DNA from: Deferribacteres bacterium
Lineage (GTDB): Bacteria; Zhuqueibacterota; Zhuqueibacteria; Zhuqueibacterales; Geothermadaptataceae
Assembly: GCA_020633675.1 (NCBI GenBank)
Contig: JACKDE010000004.1
Coordinates: 620,001 to 684,000 of the forward strand
DNA: 64,000 nt
Direction: 5' to 3'
Shown here: positions 25,919 through 34,579 of the stretch, piece by piece
Layout: every line of letters starts with the position of its first letter
Position numbering within the stretch: the first letter of the stretch is position 1
The notes under the pieces: model-generated
Databases searched by the model: none
The model's input: the letters and a program-made list of their open reading frames with translations, nothing else
Told to the model about the DNA's origin: nothing
Program-made: the position numbers and the translations under genes

Positions 25919-28570
25919 ATGACATTCGATAAATTTACCCATAAAGCACAGGAAGCTGTGGCGCGGGCGCAGGAGATTGCGCAGGAAGCCGGGCAGCAGC
26001 AAATCGAGGTCGAGCACCTGTTCAAATCCATGCTGGCCGATAGCGAAAGTGTGCCGCTGGCGATTTTTAAAAAGCTCGGCGCGAATGTCGCGCTCATCAA
26101 CACCCGGCTCGAGGAAGCGCTACAAAAGTTGCCGCGCGTTTCAGGTGGCGGTGCGGTTGGTTCGCTCTACATCTCCAAGCGCACACAGGATGTGTTCAAC
26201 AACGCGCTCAAAGAGATGCGTCAGCTCAAAGATGAGTACGTCAGTACCGAGCACCTGCTGATCGCGATGACGGAAGATAGCGGCGCGACCGGCAAACTCC
26301 TTAAAAACCAGGGCGTGACCCGTGATGCTATTTTTAAAGTCTTAAAAGAGATTCGCGGCTCACAGCGGGTGGTCGATCAAAATCCCGAAGGCAAGTATCA
26401 AGCATTGCAGCGCTACGGTCGCGACTTAACCGAACTGGCCGAGCGCGGCAAGCTCGATCCGGTCATCGGTCGCGATGAAGAAATCCGCCGCGCGATCCAG
26501 GTTTTGTCGCGCCGCACCAAAAACAACCCGGTGCTGGTCGGCGACCCCGGTGTCGGCAAAACCGCGCTGGTGGAGGGTATTGCCCAGCGCATCGCCAATG
26601 GCGATGTGCCGGACTCACTCAAAAACAAAAAGGTGATCCAAATCGAAATGGGCTCGCTGATTGCCGGCGCCAAATATCGCGGTGAATTCGAAGAGCGTCT
26701 GAAGGCAGTGCTCAAGGAAATCCAGGAGTCGGACGGACGGATTATTCTGTTTATCGATGAGTTGCACACCATGGTTGGCGCTGGCGCAGCAGAGGGCGCC
26801 ATCGATGCTGCCAATATGCTGAAGCCGATGCTGGCACGCGGCGAGTTGCGCTTGATCGGCGCCACCACCCTCGACGAATACCGCAAGTATGTCGAAAAAG
26901 ACAAAGCGCTGGAACGGCGTTTCCAAACTGTTTTGGTCGATGAACCGACCTTGGAAGACACCATTTCGATTCTGCGCGGACTGAAAGAAAAATACGAAGT
27001 GCATCACGGTGTACGCATTGCCGATGCGGCCATTGTTGCGGCAGCCACGCTGTCGCACCGCTATATTTCCGAGCGCTTTTTGCCGGACAAAGCCATCGAC
27101 TTGATGGACGAAGCCGCCGCGCGTTTGCGCACCGAAATCGACTCGATGCCTGAAGAAATCGACGAAATCGAACGCCGCATCAAACAGCTCGAAATCGAGC
27201 AGGTCGCGCTTAAAAAAGAGAAAGACGACGCATCGAAAGAACGGCTTGGCCAGCTCAAGAAAGAGCTGGGCGATCTCAAAGAAAAATCATCGCATTTGAA
27301 GGCGCGCTGGCAGGTCGAGAAAGAAGCGATCAAGCAAGTGCATCACACCAAGGAACAGATCGAAGAGACCAGAACACTCGCAGATAAAGCCGAACGTGAT
27401 GGCGACCTCGATAAAGCGGCTGAGTTGCGTTACGGCAAGCTGGTCGAGCTCAACAAACAGTTGCAAACGCAAAATGCCAAACTGGCTGAGCTGCATCAAA
27501 ACGGCACGCTGCTGAAAGAAGAAGTCACCGACGACGAAATCGCTGAAATCGTTTCGCGCTGGACAGGTATTCCGGTGGCCAAAATGCTGGAAAGCGAACG
27601 CGAAAAAATCCTGTACATAGCCGACCGGTTGCGTCAACGTGTCATCGGGCAGGACGAGGCCATCGAGGCGGTGTCGGCAGCGGTGCAGCGTTCGCGCGCC
27701 GGCATGAGCGACGAAAACCGCCCTGTCGGCTCGTTCATTTTCCTTGGCCCGACCGGCGTCGGCAAAACCGAATTGGCGCGTGCCCTGGCTGAGTTCATGT
27801 TCGATGACGAAAACGCTGTGGTGCGCATCGACATGTCTGAGTACATGGAACAGTTCAATGTTTCGCGGCTGATCGGTGCGCCTCCGGGATACATCGGCTA
27901 CGAGGAAGGCGGGCAGCTCACCGAAGCTGTGCGTCGCAAGCCATACTCGGTGATTTTGCTGGATGAAATCGAAAAAGCGCACCCGGAGGTGTTCAATGTG
28001 CTGCTGCAAATGCTCGACGACGGCCGGCTGACCGACAGCAAAGGCCATGTTGTCAATTTCAAAAACAGCATCATCATCATGACATCCAACCTGGGCGCCG
28101 AACTGATTATGGAAAAATTTCAGCGGCTCGATGATGAAAATCCAGAGCGCTTGTACAACGAAGCCCGCGATGAGGTGCTGCAACTCATGCGCCGGCGTTT
28201 GCGGCCGGAGTTCATCAACCGCGTCGATGAATTCATCGTGTTTCATCCGCTCACGCGTGCAAACATTCGCGAGATTGTCGGCATTCAATTCGAGCGTATG
28301 GTTGTGGGTGCATTGAAAAGGCAAGGCATCGAGGTTGAACTGACTGAGGCAGCGCAGGATCTGCTGGCAGAGGCAGGCTATGACCCGGTGTTCGGGGCCA
28401 GACCGCTCAAACGCGTCATCCAGCGCCAGATCGTCAACGCCATTTCGCAGCAGATATTGGCGGGCAAGCTCAAAAAAGGTGACCACCTGCGCATCGGCGC
28501 CAAAGACAACGCCCTGCGCTTCGACATCATCTCTCACAGCAGTGAAGCTGTCGAATCCGTGCAGGCTTGA
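25919..28570 (+). CDS. clpB: ATP-dependent disaggregase ClpB
   Basis: 883 aa Hsp100 protein, full length. N-terminal double Clp-N repeat, NBD1 with Walker A G-D-P-G-V-G-K-T-A at about 203-211 and F-I-D-E-L-H-T-M-V-G-A-G, a long coiled-coil M domain (about 400-540) that marks ClpB rather than ClpA/ClpC, NBD2 with G-P-T-G-V-G-K-T-E-L at about 605 and L-L-D-E-I-E-K-A-H, and the D2 C-terminal domain. It works with DnaK/DnaJ to dissolve aggregates. No CIRCE element was found upstream. AAAGG lies shortly before the ATG. Confidence 0.98.
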   Translation: MTFDKFTHKAQEAVARAQEIAQEAGQQQIEVEHLFKSMLADSESVPLAIFKKLGANVALINTRLEEALQKLPRVSGGGAVGSLYISKRTQDVFNNALKEMRQLKDEYVSTEHLLIAMTEDSGATGKLLKNQGVTRDAIFKVLKEIRGSQRVVDQNPEGKYQALQRYGRDLTELAERGKLDPVIGRDEEIRRAIQVLSRRTKNNPVLVGDPGVGKTALVEGIAQRIANGDVPDSLKNKKVIQIEMGSLIAGAKYRGEFEERLKAVLKEIQESDGRIILFIDELHTMVGAGAAEGAIDAANMLKPMLARGELRLIGATTLDEYRKYVEKDKALERRFQTVLVDEPTLEDTISILRGLKEKYEVHHGVRIADAAIVAAATLSHRYISERFLPDKAIDLMDEAAARLRTEIDSMPEEIDEIERRIKQLEIEQVALKKEKDDASKERLGQLKKELGDLKEKSSHLKARWQVEKEAIKQVHHTKEQIEETRTLADKAERDGDLDKAAELRYGKLVELNKQLQTQNAKLAELHQNGTLLKEEVTDDEIAEIVSRWTGIPVAKMLESEREKILYIADRLRQRVIGQDEAIEAVSAAVQRSRAGMSDENRPVGSFIFLGPTGVGKTELARALAEFMFDDENAVVRIDMSEYMEQFNVSRLIGAPPGYIGYEEGGQLTEAVRRKPYSVILLDEIEKAHPEVFNVLLQMLDDGRLTDSKGHVVNFKNSIIIMTSNLGAELIMEKFQRLDDENPERLYNEARDEVLQLMRRRLRPEFINRVDEFIVFHPLTRANIREIVGIQFERMVVGALKRQGIEVELTEAAQDLLAEAGYDPVFGARPLKRVIQRQIVNAISQQILAGKLKKGDHLRIGAKDNALRFDIISHSSEAVESVQA

Positions 28571-28579
28571 CATAGACCG

Positions 28580-28611
28580 CCCTCCGCCCGGCATTTTTTG
28601 CTGGCGGAGGG
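28580..28611 (+). terminator. GC-rich hairpin after clpB
   Basis: CCCTCCGCC (28580-28588) pairs with GGCGGAGGG (28603-28611) across a T-rich loop, 10 bp past the clpB stop. The stem is strong, but only a short ATTTC follows, so termination efficiency is uncertain. Confidence 0.6.
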
Positions 28612-28683
28612 ATTTCGGGGAAATAACGCTAAAAGTTCATGAGAATTCTAATCCCCTAAAGATCGTTAAAAATGCGCTCCTGC

Positions 28684-29349
28684 TTACTCCCCGCCCCGCG
28701 CAGTGCGCAGCAGTTCATCGGTGCGCTCAGCTAAGCGCTGTGCCTGATCAGCCAATCCCTGAACGGCCTCGCGATCCTTTCCGACCAGTTTTTCTCCAGC
28801 ATTCGATAGCAACGCCGCTGCCTCCGAATGCATTTTTCGCAATGGCACCGAAACGTCATTGTACATCTGCGAAAGCAGATTTTCCAGCTCACGGTTTTTG
28901 TCGCGGATTTGCCCAGTGTACTTTTTAACCAAAGCCTCCAGTTCCTTGTGTGCCGTGATGTTTTCGAACACCACGCCGACGTGCTGATCCGCAAGCGGGA
29001 ACGCTTTGACCGAAAAATAGGCTTTTTTCACGTTCTCGTCACTGTACTCCATGGCGCCGATGTTGTGTGCTTCACCGGTACGCACGACTTCGGCAAAAAT
29101 ATCCGGCACGTCGGTTTTCACCAGTTCAGGAAAAGCCGCACTGAGCGGCTTGCCGAACAATTTCGACAAATCCGTGCCAGTATATTTGGAAGCAGCTTCA
29201 TTTGCATAAATAAAACGCAGCGAAGCGACATCATTGGTGTTTTCGAGCCGATGCAGGATGAAACCAATATTCATATTGGCAAAAAGTGCACGAGCGACTT
29301 CGAGCATATCATTGCCGATGGATGAACGGGATTGATCGGGTGCTTGCAT
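28684..29349 (-). CDS. PAS-domain protein with C-terminal coiled coil
   Basis: 221 aa, soluble. A PAS fold spans about 18-130 (F-I-Y-A-N-E-A-A-S-K-Y-T-G, L-F-G-K-P-L, A-F-P-E-L, then V-V-F-E-N-I-T-A-H-K). From about 133 a long charged coiled coil follows (K-N-R-E-L-E-N-L-L-S-Q-M). It stops where a histidine kinase DHp or other output would begin, and no H-box is seen. Perhaps a sensory adaptor or a truncated kinase. Convergent to clpB; no obvious partner. Confidence 0.75.
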   Translation of the reverse strand: MQAPDQSRSSIGNDMLEVARALFANMNIGFILHRLENTNDVASLRFIYANEAASKYTGTDLSKLFGKPLSAAFPELVKTDVPDIFAEVVRTGEAHNIGAMEYSDENVKKAYFSVKAFPLADQHVGVVFENITAHKELEALVKKYTGQIRDKNRELENLLSQMYNDVSVPLRKMHSEAAALLSNAGEKLVGKDREAVQGLADQAQRLAERTDELLRTARGGE

Positions 29350-29458
29350 GATTCAATTCACTCCATTTCAAGTATACAGTTCAGCTTGCAAGACACTCGT
29401 ACGAGAGTTTTGTACAGAAGTCACAAATGCCGGCGGTTTTATGCCAACCGCAGCATCA

Positions 29459-29917
29459 TCACCGCAACCTTTTCTGCATGATCGATTCCCGTTGGCCACG
29501 GAAATCCGTGTTGTCAAACTCCCGCCAGCCATGCTGTTCATACAGCTTTTGCTGATCAGGCGTGCTCAAATAGAGTGTCTCAATCCCCAATTTCTGTGCA
29601 AATTTTTCAGCGTGGGCAAGCAACGCGCTGCCGATGCCCTGTTTCCGAAAGGCTGGTAGCACGTAGAGCCCGGCAAACCACGGCTCGTAGTTCGGCTCTT
29701 TTTCTCTGCGCAGGCGAATATTGCAGGCTCCAACCGCCTTCTCATGCTCACAGGCAACAAAAGCGACAGGAATTTCGCCTTCATTGCTGAATTCCCGCAA
29801 ACGCCGGACAAACACATCTATGCTGTTTGCCGGATCCAGATCGCCCCACTCGCTCTGATACCAGCGCGCAATTTCGATGATATAGTGCGGGTACGCTTTG
29901 AGAAGCTCGATTTGCAT
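29459..29917 (-). CDS. GNAT-family N-acetyltransferase
   Basis: 152 aa. Single GNAT domain: motif A acetyl-CoA loop in V-L-P-A-F-R-K-Q-G-I-G-S-A-L-L at about 88-102 (R/Q-x-x-G-x-A/G), and Y-E-Q-H-G-W-R-E-F as the conserved end strand. Substrate unknown. Lies alone between the PAS gene and PorU. Confidence 0.88.
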   Translation of the reverse strand: MQIELLKAYPHYIIEIARWYQSEWGDLDPANSIDVFVRRLREFSNEGEIPVAFVACEHEKAVGACNIRLRREKEPNYEPWFAGLYVLPAFRKQGIGSALLAHAEKFAQKLGIETLYLSTPDQQKLYEQHGWREFDNTDFRGQRESIMQKRLR

Positions 29918-29973
29918 GGTGGCTTATCTGTCTCTGCCAACAATTTGGTTGAAAAATGAAAACGGTAATATGC

Positions 29974-32900
29974 TTAGCGGCGAACGGCAATTTTGCCGAT
30001 AAAATCGGTCGATTTTGTACCGTCCGAAGTTTGCGTTTTGGCTACGACACGGTACAGATAAACGCCATTGGCCAGTTCGTCACCATCTTCGTCGAGGCCG
30101 TCCCAGGCAATTTGATTGTAGCCCGGATTGGCAAAAATGCCATCGATGGTCTTGATCAGCCTGCCGGCGACGGTGTAAACGGAGATTTTCACCTCCGCCT
30201 CTGTGCTCAGAACAAAAGTAAAGCTGGTGTTGCTGGAAAACGGATTCGGATAATTCCACACTTCGGTCAAACTGAGCGCATCGCGTTCAGTAACCACGAA
30301 TTCGACAAACGCGGTCGCCGAATTGTTGGAGTTATCCCATGCCTTCAACTCGCCAAAGTGGCGGCCAAGCGGCAACTCCGGCAATTGCGCAACCAGTTGG
30401 CCGCCGCGAAAATCGTTCGGGAAATAGACAAAGTTGCTGGTCAAATCGAGTTGATTTTGCGTTTCGCCATCGACGGTAAAAGTGATTTTATGACCGATTT
30501 CAGCCGTGACATTGATGCCGGAAACCGAGTCGATGATGGTGGCCACCATGCTGGCTTGCTGAGGAACCGGATCACCATTGGCGAACGTCTCGCGGTCTTC
30601 AAAATTGATAGCAATTGCCGGGCCGGAATCGTCGAACAGCACGCTCGAGCGCAGACTGATCGGAATGCGGTCGCGCACACCAATCGCTTCCATCCCCTCG
30701 CCAAAAGCATAAAGGCTCACCTTGGCATCCGTTCCACCGTAGGTCACATCCTTCGGCACGATAAAGCGCATGTCAAATTGGCCATCACTCAGCGTGCCCT
30801 TGCCACGAAACAGCAAGTTGCCCGGCAGAAAATAGCTGACGGTCAAGCCATTGCTGGTGACATAAAAAGTATTTTTTCGATCATCAAAAACCAGCAACTC
30901 CACCTGGCCCGTCCCGGTTGATACCGAATCGCCGACAAGCTGTCCTTGCACGCGTGTTTGATTCAGCGCAAAAAGCGAATCGGGCGTGATGGCACTGATC
31001 GATGCCGGTACACGCGGAATTCCCAACAACATCGATGGATCGCCGAGGATACTGTATTTTTCATCGTTGGTGATATCGGAAGTAAACAGGCGCGCATTCG
31101 CAAACGCCTCACCAATCGTCAGCGGCACTCCATTTGTCCGAAACAACTGGCGGTAATATTGCTCGTTGAATCGGGCATTTGATGAGGCAAATACGACTCT
31201 GCTCGCCGTCACAATCCCGATGATGCCGCGTCCGTCCGCCATCATCATTTCTTCGGGGAAGCTTTGTGAGTTCAGCCGGTCAAAGCGGCCAAAGTCACAG
31301 GTTGCTGCCACCAGGTAGGGCAGCTTGCGGCCATTTTGGATCAGTGGAAAATCTCGTCCCTGCTCAAAAACCACCTCATGCGCCCATTGTGTTGGATTGC
31401 CGTGGCCGACAAAATTGACAATCAGCGAACCGTTGTTGATGTGTTGCAGCAAATCGATCTGTGCGCCCGGTTTGCGAACACCGGAAATCGAAGCCTCACG
31501 GACAGCGCGATACTGCATCAGGTAAATTTTCTCGACATTCATATATTCCGGCACATAATTTTCGACGATACGCTCTGCATCCTGAACGTGGATGGTTTCG
31601 TTGTTATCCCGGCCACCGGTTACCAATTCATCATCGCCGACCATAGTCAGCGTGGTTCGCCAAATGCCATATTCCGGATTGGCTTCGTAGTCGATAATTT
31701 TATCGACCATGATTTTCGCCTGAGCAAGCGTCTGTGCCGGCAAACGTCCAATCGCCAAATCCATATCGCGGTCATTACCGTTGACATAGGTAAAAAACGC
31801 TTCGATATTGCGGTTAAAGAGTTCTTCCAAACGCGATTCTTCACCCTGGTAATTCGGTACCAAGTTGCGATTGCTGCCTTTGCCCAGATTGCGATAGTCA
31901 TAGGTCGCATCGCCAAGCAGCAGCACGAAACGGGGCTGTTTGCGCCAGTATTGGAATGCATAGGCATTGAAATCGCGAATCGCGACCGGATCGAGCAAGC
32001 CCCATGAGAATTCGTTTAAAACCGTCTCGACGTCAATCACTTCAACTTCAAAATTGCGAAAACTGCGCTTGTGCTCCGCCAGCCGATTGGCTTCTTCGAA
32101 AAACTCCGCAGGAGAGATAATGACCAGGTCTGCACCTTTGGTGGGTGTGCGAAGGTCCGAAGTTGTGTAAAGTCGGAAATTCTCCGGAACCAACGTTGTG
32201 CAGCTGGCAAAATAGCGTGTGGGCTTTCCAGCGATCAGGCTGTCACTGAATACCAGATTGCCGCCGTCACGCTCAAAGGCAAAATAGCGCGGCGCGACCG
32301 GATCGGAAATATCAAAAATCCGTACATCGCCGTCGAGGTTGGAGAGCTGGAAACGCGTTAGCCCGGAGTCCGGTGGCGCAATAAAATCGACCGTCGCATT
32401 TTCGCCGCTTGGGCTTAAGCCATCTTCTACAGCCACTTCGATCCAGTCCACATACAGCCGGCCAAACGTCTCTGTGCTGCTGTAGGCAATCTGCACTGTG
32501 TTGTTTTGCCGGATTGTTCCACTGCTTAAAACGACATTGCGTACACGGTCGCGCAAAATCAAATAGCCTTCATAGTGTACAGCCCCTGAAAAAGACACGG
32601 CATCGAGCAACTGGCCGTTCCAGTAAAAGCGCACATTGTGAAAGCCATCCGTTTTCGATACGACCCGATAACGCACCGTGCCGGTCGCGTTGGCCGGTGG
32701 TGCGCTAAAGTCAAAACTGAAGCGTGCCGTATCTCCTGTCGAATATTCGCGCCCGTACCAATCGCGGCCCGAATCGAACGGATTATTGATTTCATTTTCG
32801 ACGCTCGCCAGCTTCATCGCGCTGGTATAGGGCGTGGTCGCCACACCACCCATCGCACTGGCCGTCAGTCGCCTGGCAGCCGAAGCTTTATCAAACCAGG

Positions 32901-33942
32901 AAAGCCAGTAAGTATTCTTCGTTTCGAATGGATTGGTGTAGTGCTGCCAACTGCTGTCCCGCTCCTCAAAATACCAGTCATTTACGCTCACACCGAAGAA
33001 ATAAATCGCATCGTTGTCGTCAAAGCGATTGTCGCCGCCATCCTGCACGATAATCGGAATCTCGATCAGCGTGTCCGGACGTTCGACGGAGAGCGCGGAA
33101 GGCAGGATTTTGCCACCGTTGTTATACATCCGAAACTCAGCCGGATTGACTACATCAATATTGATGCCCTGAGTGCGCAACGTCGCGCCATCGATGCGAT
33201 AAACACCGTTTTCGCCGACTTCAAAAAGCAGATACTGCTCGCCGGCACGGAAACTGGAGCGTTTTGCCTGAACAACATCGCGCTTGACGTAAGTTCGAAC
33301 ATCATCAAAATTGAGAATAGTGCCGCGGTACAACTCAAGATCGGTTTGACTGATCATGGCTTGCGAAAGTGGCGCGGCCGCCGCGATAGAATTGCCGTTC
33401 GACAAATCGCGCCAGCGCAGCTGCAGGGTGGCATTTTTGAGATACTGCCATTGACCGTTGATATTTCGAATCGGAACAATTTCGACCCGTGCAACTTTGA
33501 GATTACGGAACCAGCCGGTGTGATCGAGGCGCGCCAATGCCGGCCAGTCCGCTTCACCAGCATTTGCTGCAGCAGCCAGCACGCTATCCTGGGGAAAGGT
33601 CAGCGGTGGGTTGAGCGGCAAAGCAGATAGCAATGGCGCCCACTCTGCACCGATCACCTCCAGCTCATAGCTGGCATCGCTGGGTGGCACGGCCAGCATG
33701 GCGGCCATGCGTGGCAATTCCGCACCCTGCGCATGACGCACGCCAACCTGATCACGAAAAACCGGACGCAGATAGTTCTGCCCGGCAACGGCGATGGTAT
33801 CGAGCGCTGGCGCTTCAGCGTTGAAGGTAAAACGGATTGTATTCTGGTTGGTACTTTGCAGGATGAATCCGTCTTGTGCGACTGCTGGCACGTTCAAAGT
33901 GGCAAGACAGATGATCGATAAAAAAAATCCAGATTTTCGCAT
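29974..33942 (-). CDS. porU: PorU-like T9SS sortase (peptidase C25)
   Basis: 1322 aa from the ATG at 33942, where a signal peptide begins (K-S-G-F-F-L-S-I-I-C-L then A-V-A-Q); a longer frame to 34074 adds an unlikely leader. The gingipain-type C25 domain carries its catalytic dyad: F-V-G-H-G-N-P-T (His) and A-A-T-C-D-F-G (Cys), with L-L-G-D-A-T-Y-D-Y upstream. The C-terminus has a type A sorting-like domain, N-Y-P-N-P-F-S-S-N-T at about 1240 to the final K-I-A-V-R-R. PorU removes sorting domains from T9SS cargo and attaches the cargo to the cell surface. Larger than Porphyromonas PorU. Some C25 paralogues are cargo rather than sortases, so the role is likely, not certain. Confidence 0.83.
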   Translation of the reverse strand: MRKSGFFLSIICLATLNVPAVAQDGFILQSTNQNTIRFTFNAEAPALDTIAVAGQNYLRPVFRDQVGVRHAQGAELPRMAAMLAVPPSDASYELEVIGAEWAPLLSALPLNPPLTFPQDSVLAAAANAGEADWPALARLDHTGWFRNLKVARVEIVPIRNINGQWQYLKNATLQLRWRDLSNGNSIAAAAPLSQAMISQTDLELYRGTILNFDDVRTYVKRDVVQAKRSSFRAGEQYLLFEVGENGVYRIDGATLRTQGINIDVVNPAEFRMYNNGGKILPSALSVERPDTLIEIPIIVQDGGDNRFDDNDAIYFFGVSVNDWYFEERDSSWQHYTNPFETKNTYWLSWFDKASAARRLTASAMGGVATTPYTSAMKLASVENEINNPFDSGRDWYGREYSTGDTARFSFDFSAPPANATGTVRYRVVSKTDGFHNVRFYWNGQLLDAVSFSGAVHYEGYLILRDRVRNVVLSSGTIRQNNTVQIAYSSTETFGRLYVDWIEVAVEDGLSPSGENATVDFIAPPDSGLTRFQLSNLDGDVRIFDISDPVAPRYFAFERDGGNLVFSDSLIAGKPTRYFASCTTLVPENFRLYTTSDLRTPTKGADLVIISPAEFFEEANRLAEHKRSFRNFEVEVIDVETVLNEFSWGLLDPVAIRDFNAYAFQYWRKQPRFVLLLGDATYDYRNLGKGSNRNLVPNYQGEESRLEELFNRNIEAFFTYVNGNDRDMDLAIGRLPAQTLAQAKIMVDKIIDYEANPEYGIWRTTLTMVGDDELVTGGRDNNETIHVQDAERIVENYVPEYMNVEKIYLMQYRAVREASISGVRKPGAQIDLLQHINNGSLIVNFVGHGNPTQWAHEVVFEQGRDFPLIQNGRKLPYLVAATCDFGRFDRLNSQSFPEEMMMADGRGIIGIVTASRVVFASSNARFNEQYYRQLFRTNGVPLTIGEAFANARLFTSDITNDEKYSILGDPSMLLGIPRVPASISAITPDSLFALNQTRVQGQLVGDSVSTGTGQVELLVFDDRKNTFYVTSNGLTVSYFLPGNLLFRGKGTLSDGQFDMRFIVPKDVTYGGTDAKVSLYAFGEGMEAIGVRDRIPISLRSSVLFDDSGPAIAINFEDRETFANGDPVPQQASMVATIIDSVSGINVTAEIGHKITFTVDGETQNQLDLTSNFVYFPNDFRGGQLVAQLPELPLGRHFGELKAWDNSNNSATAFVEFVVTERDALSLTEVWNYPNPFSSNTSFTFVLSTEAEVKISVYTVAGRLIKTIDGIFANPGYNQIAWDGLDEDGDELANGVYLYRVVAKTQTSDGTKSTDFIGKIAVRR

Positions 33943-34579
33943 AGGAGCTTTATTTTTTAGGTGTGTTGTGTGACGAATCAGGTTGACTATCGAATAGTTA
34001 GAAAACCGAAGTGCGGCAAATTGGTTCCGCCCCGGCAGGTATTCGCTAACTTTTTTCCAGCAAGCAATTTGCATAACTTTTTGAATATAGCAAATATTCC
34101 GTTTTGTGCAAATACCAAAAAATCATTGTCACGACGCCACTGCATAACATTGCACTGCCCGGCTAGTGGCCAGATGATCCCCAAAAATCTGAGTGTTTAG
34201 TTACTCTTCACAGCACATTGGTAGGATAGTCAGATAGCTTGAGTATGAGTAGTGCCGATACTATGCACGAGCTGATCAAAAACACAAAAACCCATCGAAG
34301 AACTTAAAGCTATCCATTCTTAATGACCGCAAAAAAGAAGCAAAAGACTCTCCCTGTCGCGGAAATTTGGCTAAATTTCTTAGGCCGGAGAACAGAGTAT
34401 GAAAATGGGCTTTTCATAAAAATCGAAAGGAACACCGCTCACTTTCCCCTATTCACCGACGAGGCCTACAAATACTACGCCTACGCCGCGAACAAATGGT
34501 CTTCTATTCCGTACAAAACAGCAGTTTTTGCACCTATAATTTTGGAATGTGATGACAAGTATTGAAAAGGAGGTGTATC
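33943..34579. other. 637-bp divergent intergenic region
   Basis: Lies between leftward porU and the rightward S41 gene. AT-richer than its neighbours. It holds one 80-codon frame of doubtful reality, listed separately. Otherwise no RNA gene or clear repeat is seen. Confidence 0.55.
34323..34565 (+). CDS. doubtful 80-aa hypothetical
   Basis: 80 codons from ATG at 34323: basic start T-A-K-K-K-Q-K-T, then W-L-N-F-L-G-R-R and an aromatic-rich middle (Y-K-Y-Y-A-Y-A). No ribosome site stands out and no family was recognised. It ends just before the S41 ribosome site. It may be a small gene, a fragment, or chance. Confidence 0.25.
   Translation: MTAKKKQKTLPVAEIWLNFLGRRTEYENGLFIKIERNTAHFPLFTDEAYKYYAYAANKWSSIPYKTAVFAPIILECDDKY

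Noticed and set aside
27287..28594. 435-codon minus-strand frame within clpB
   Set aside because: Complete overlap with the coding strand of clpB, a high-GC antisense artefact.
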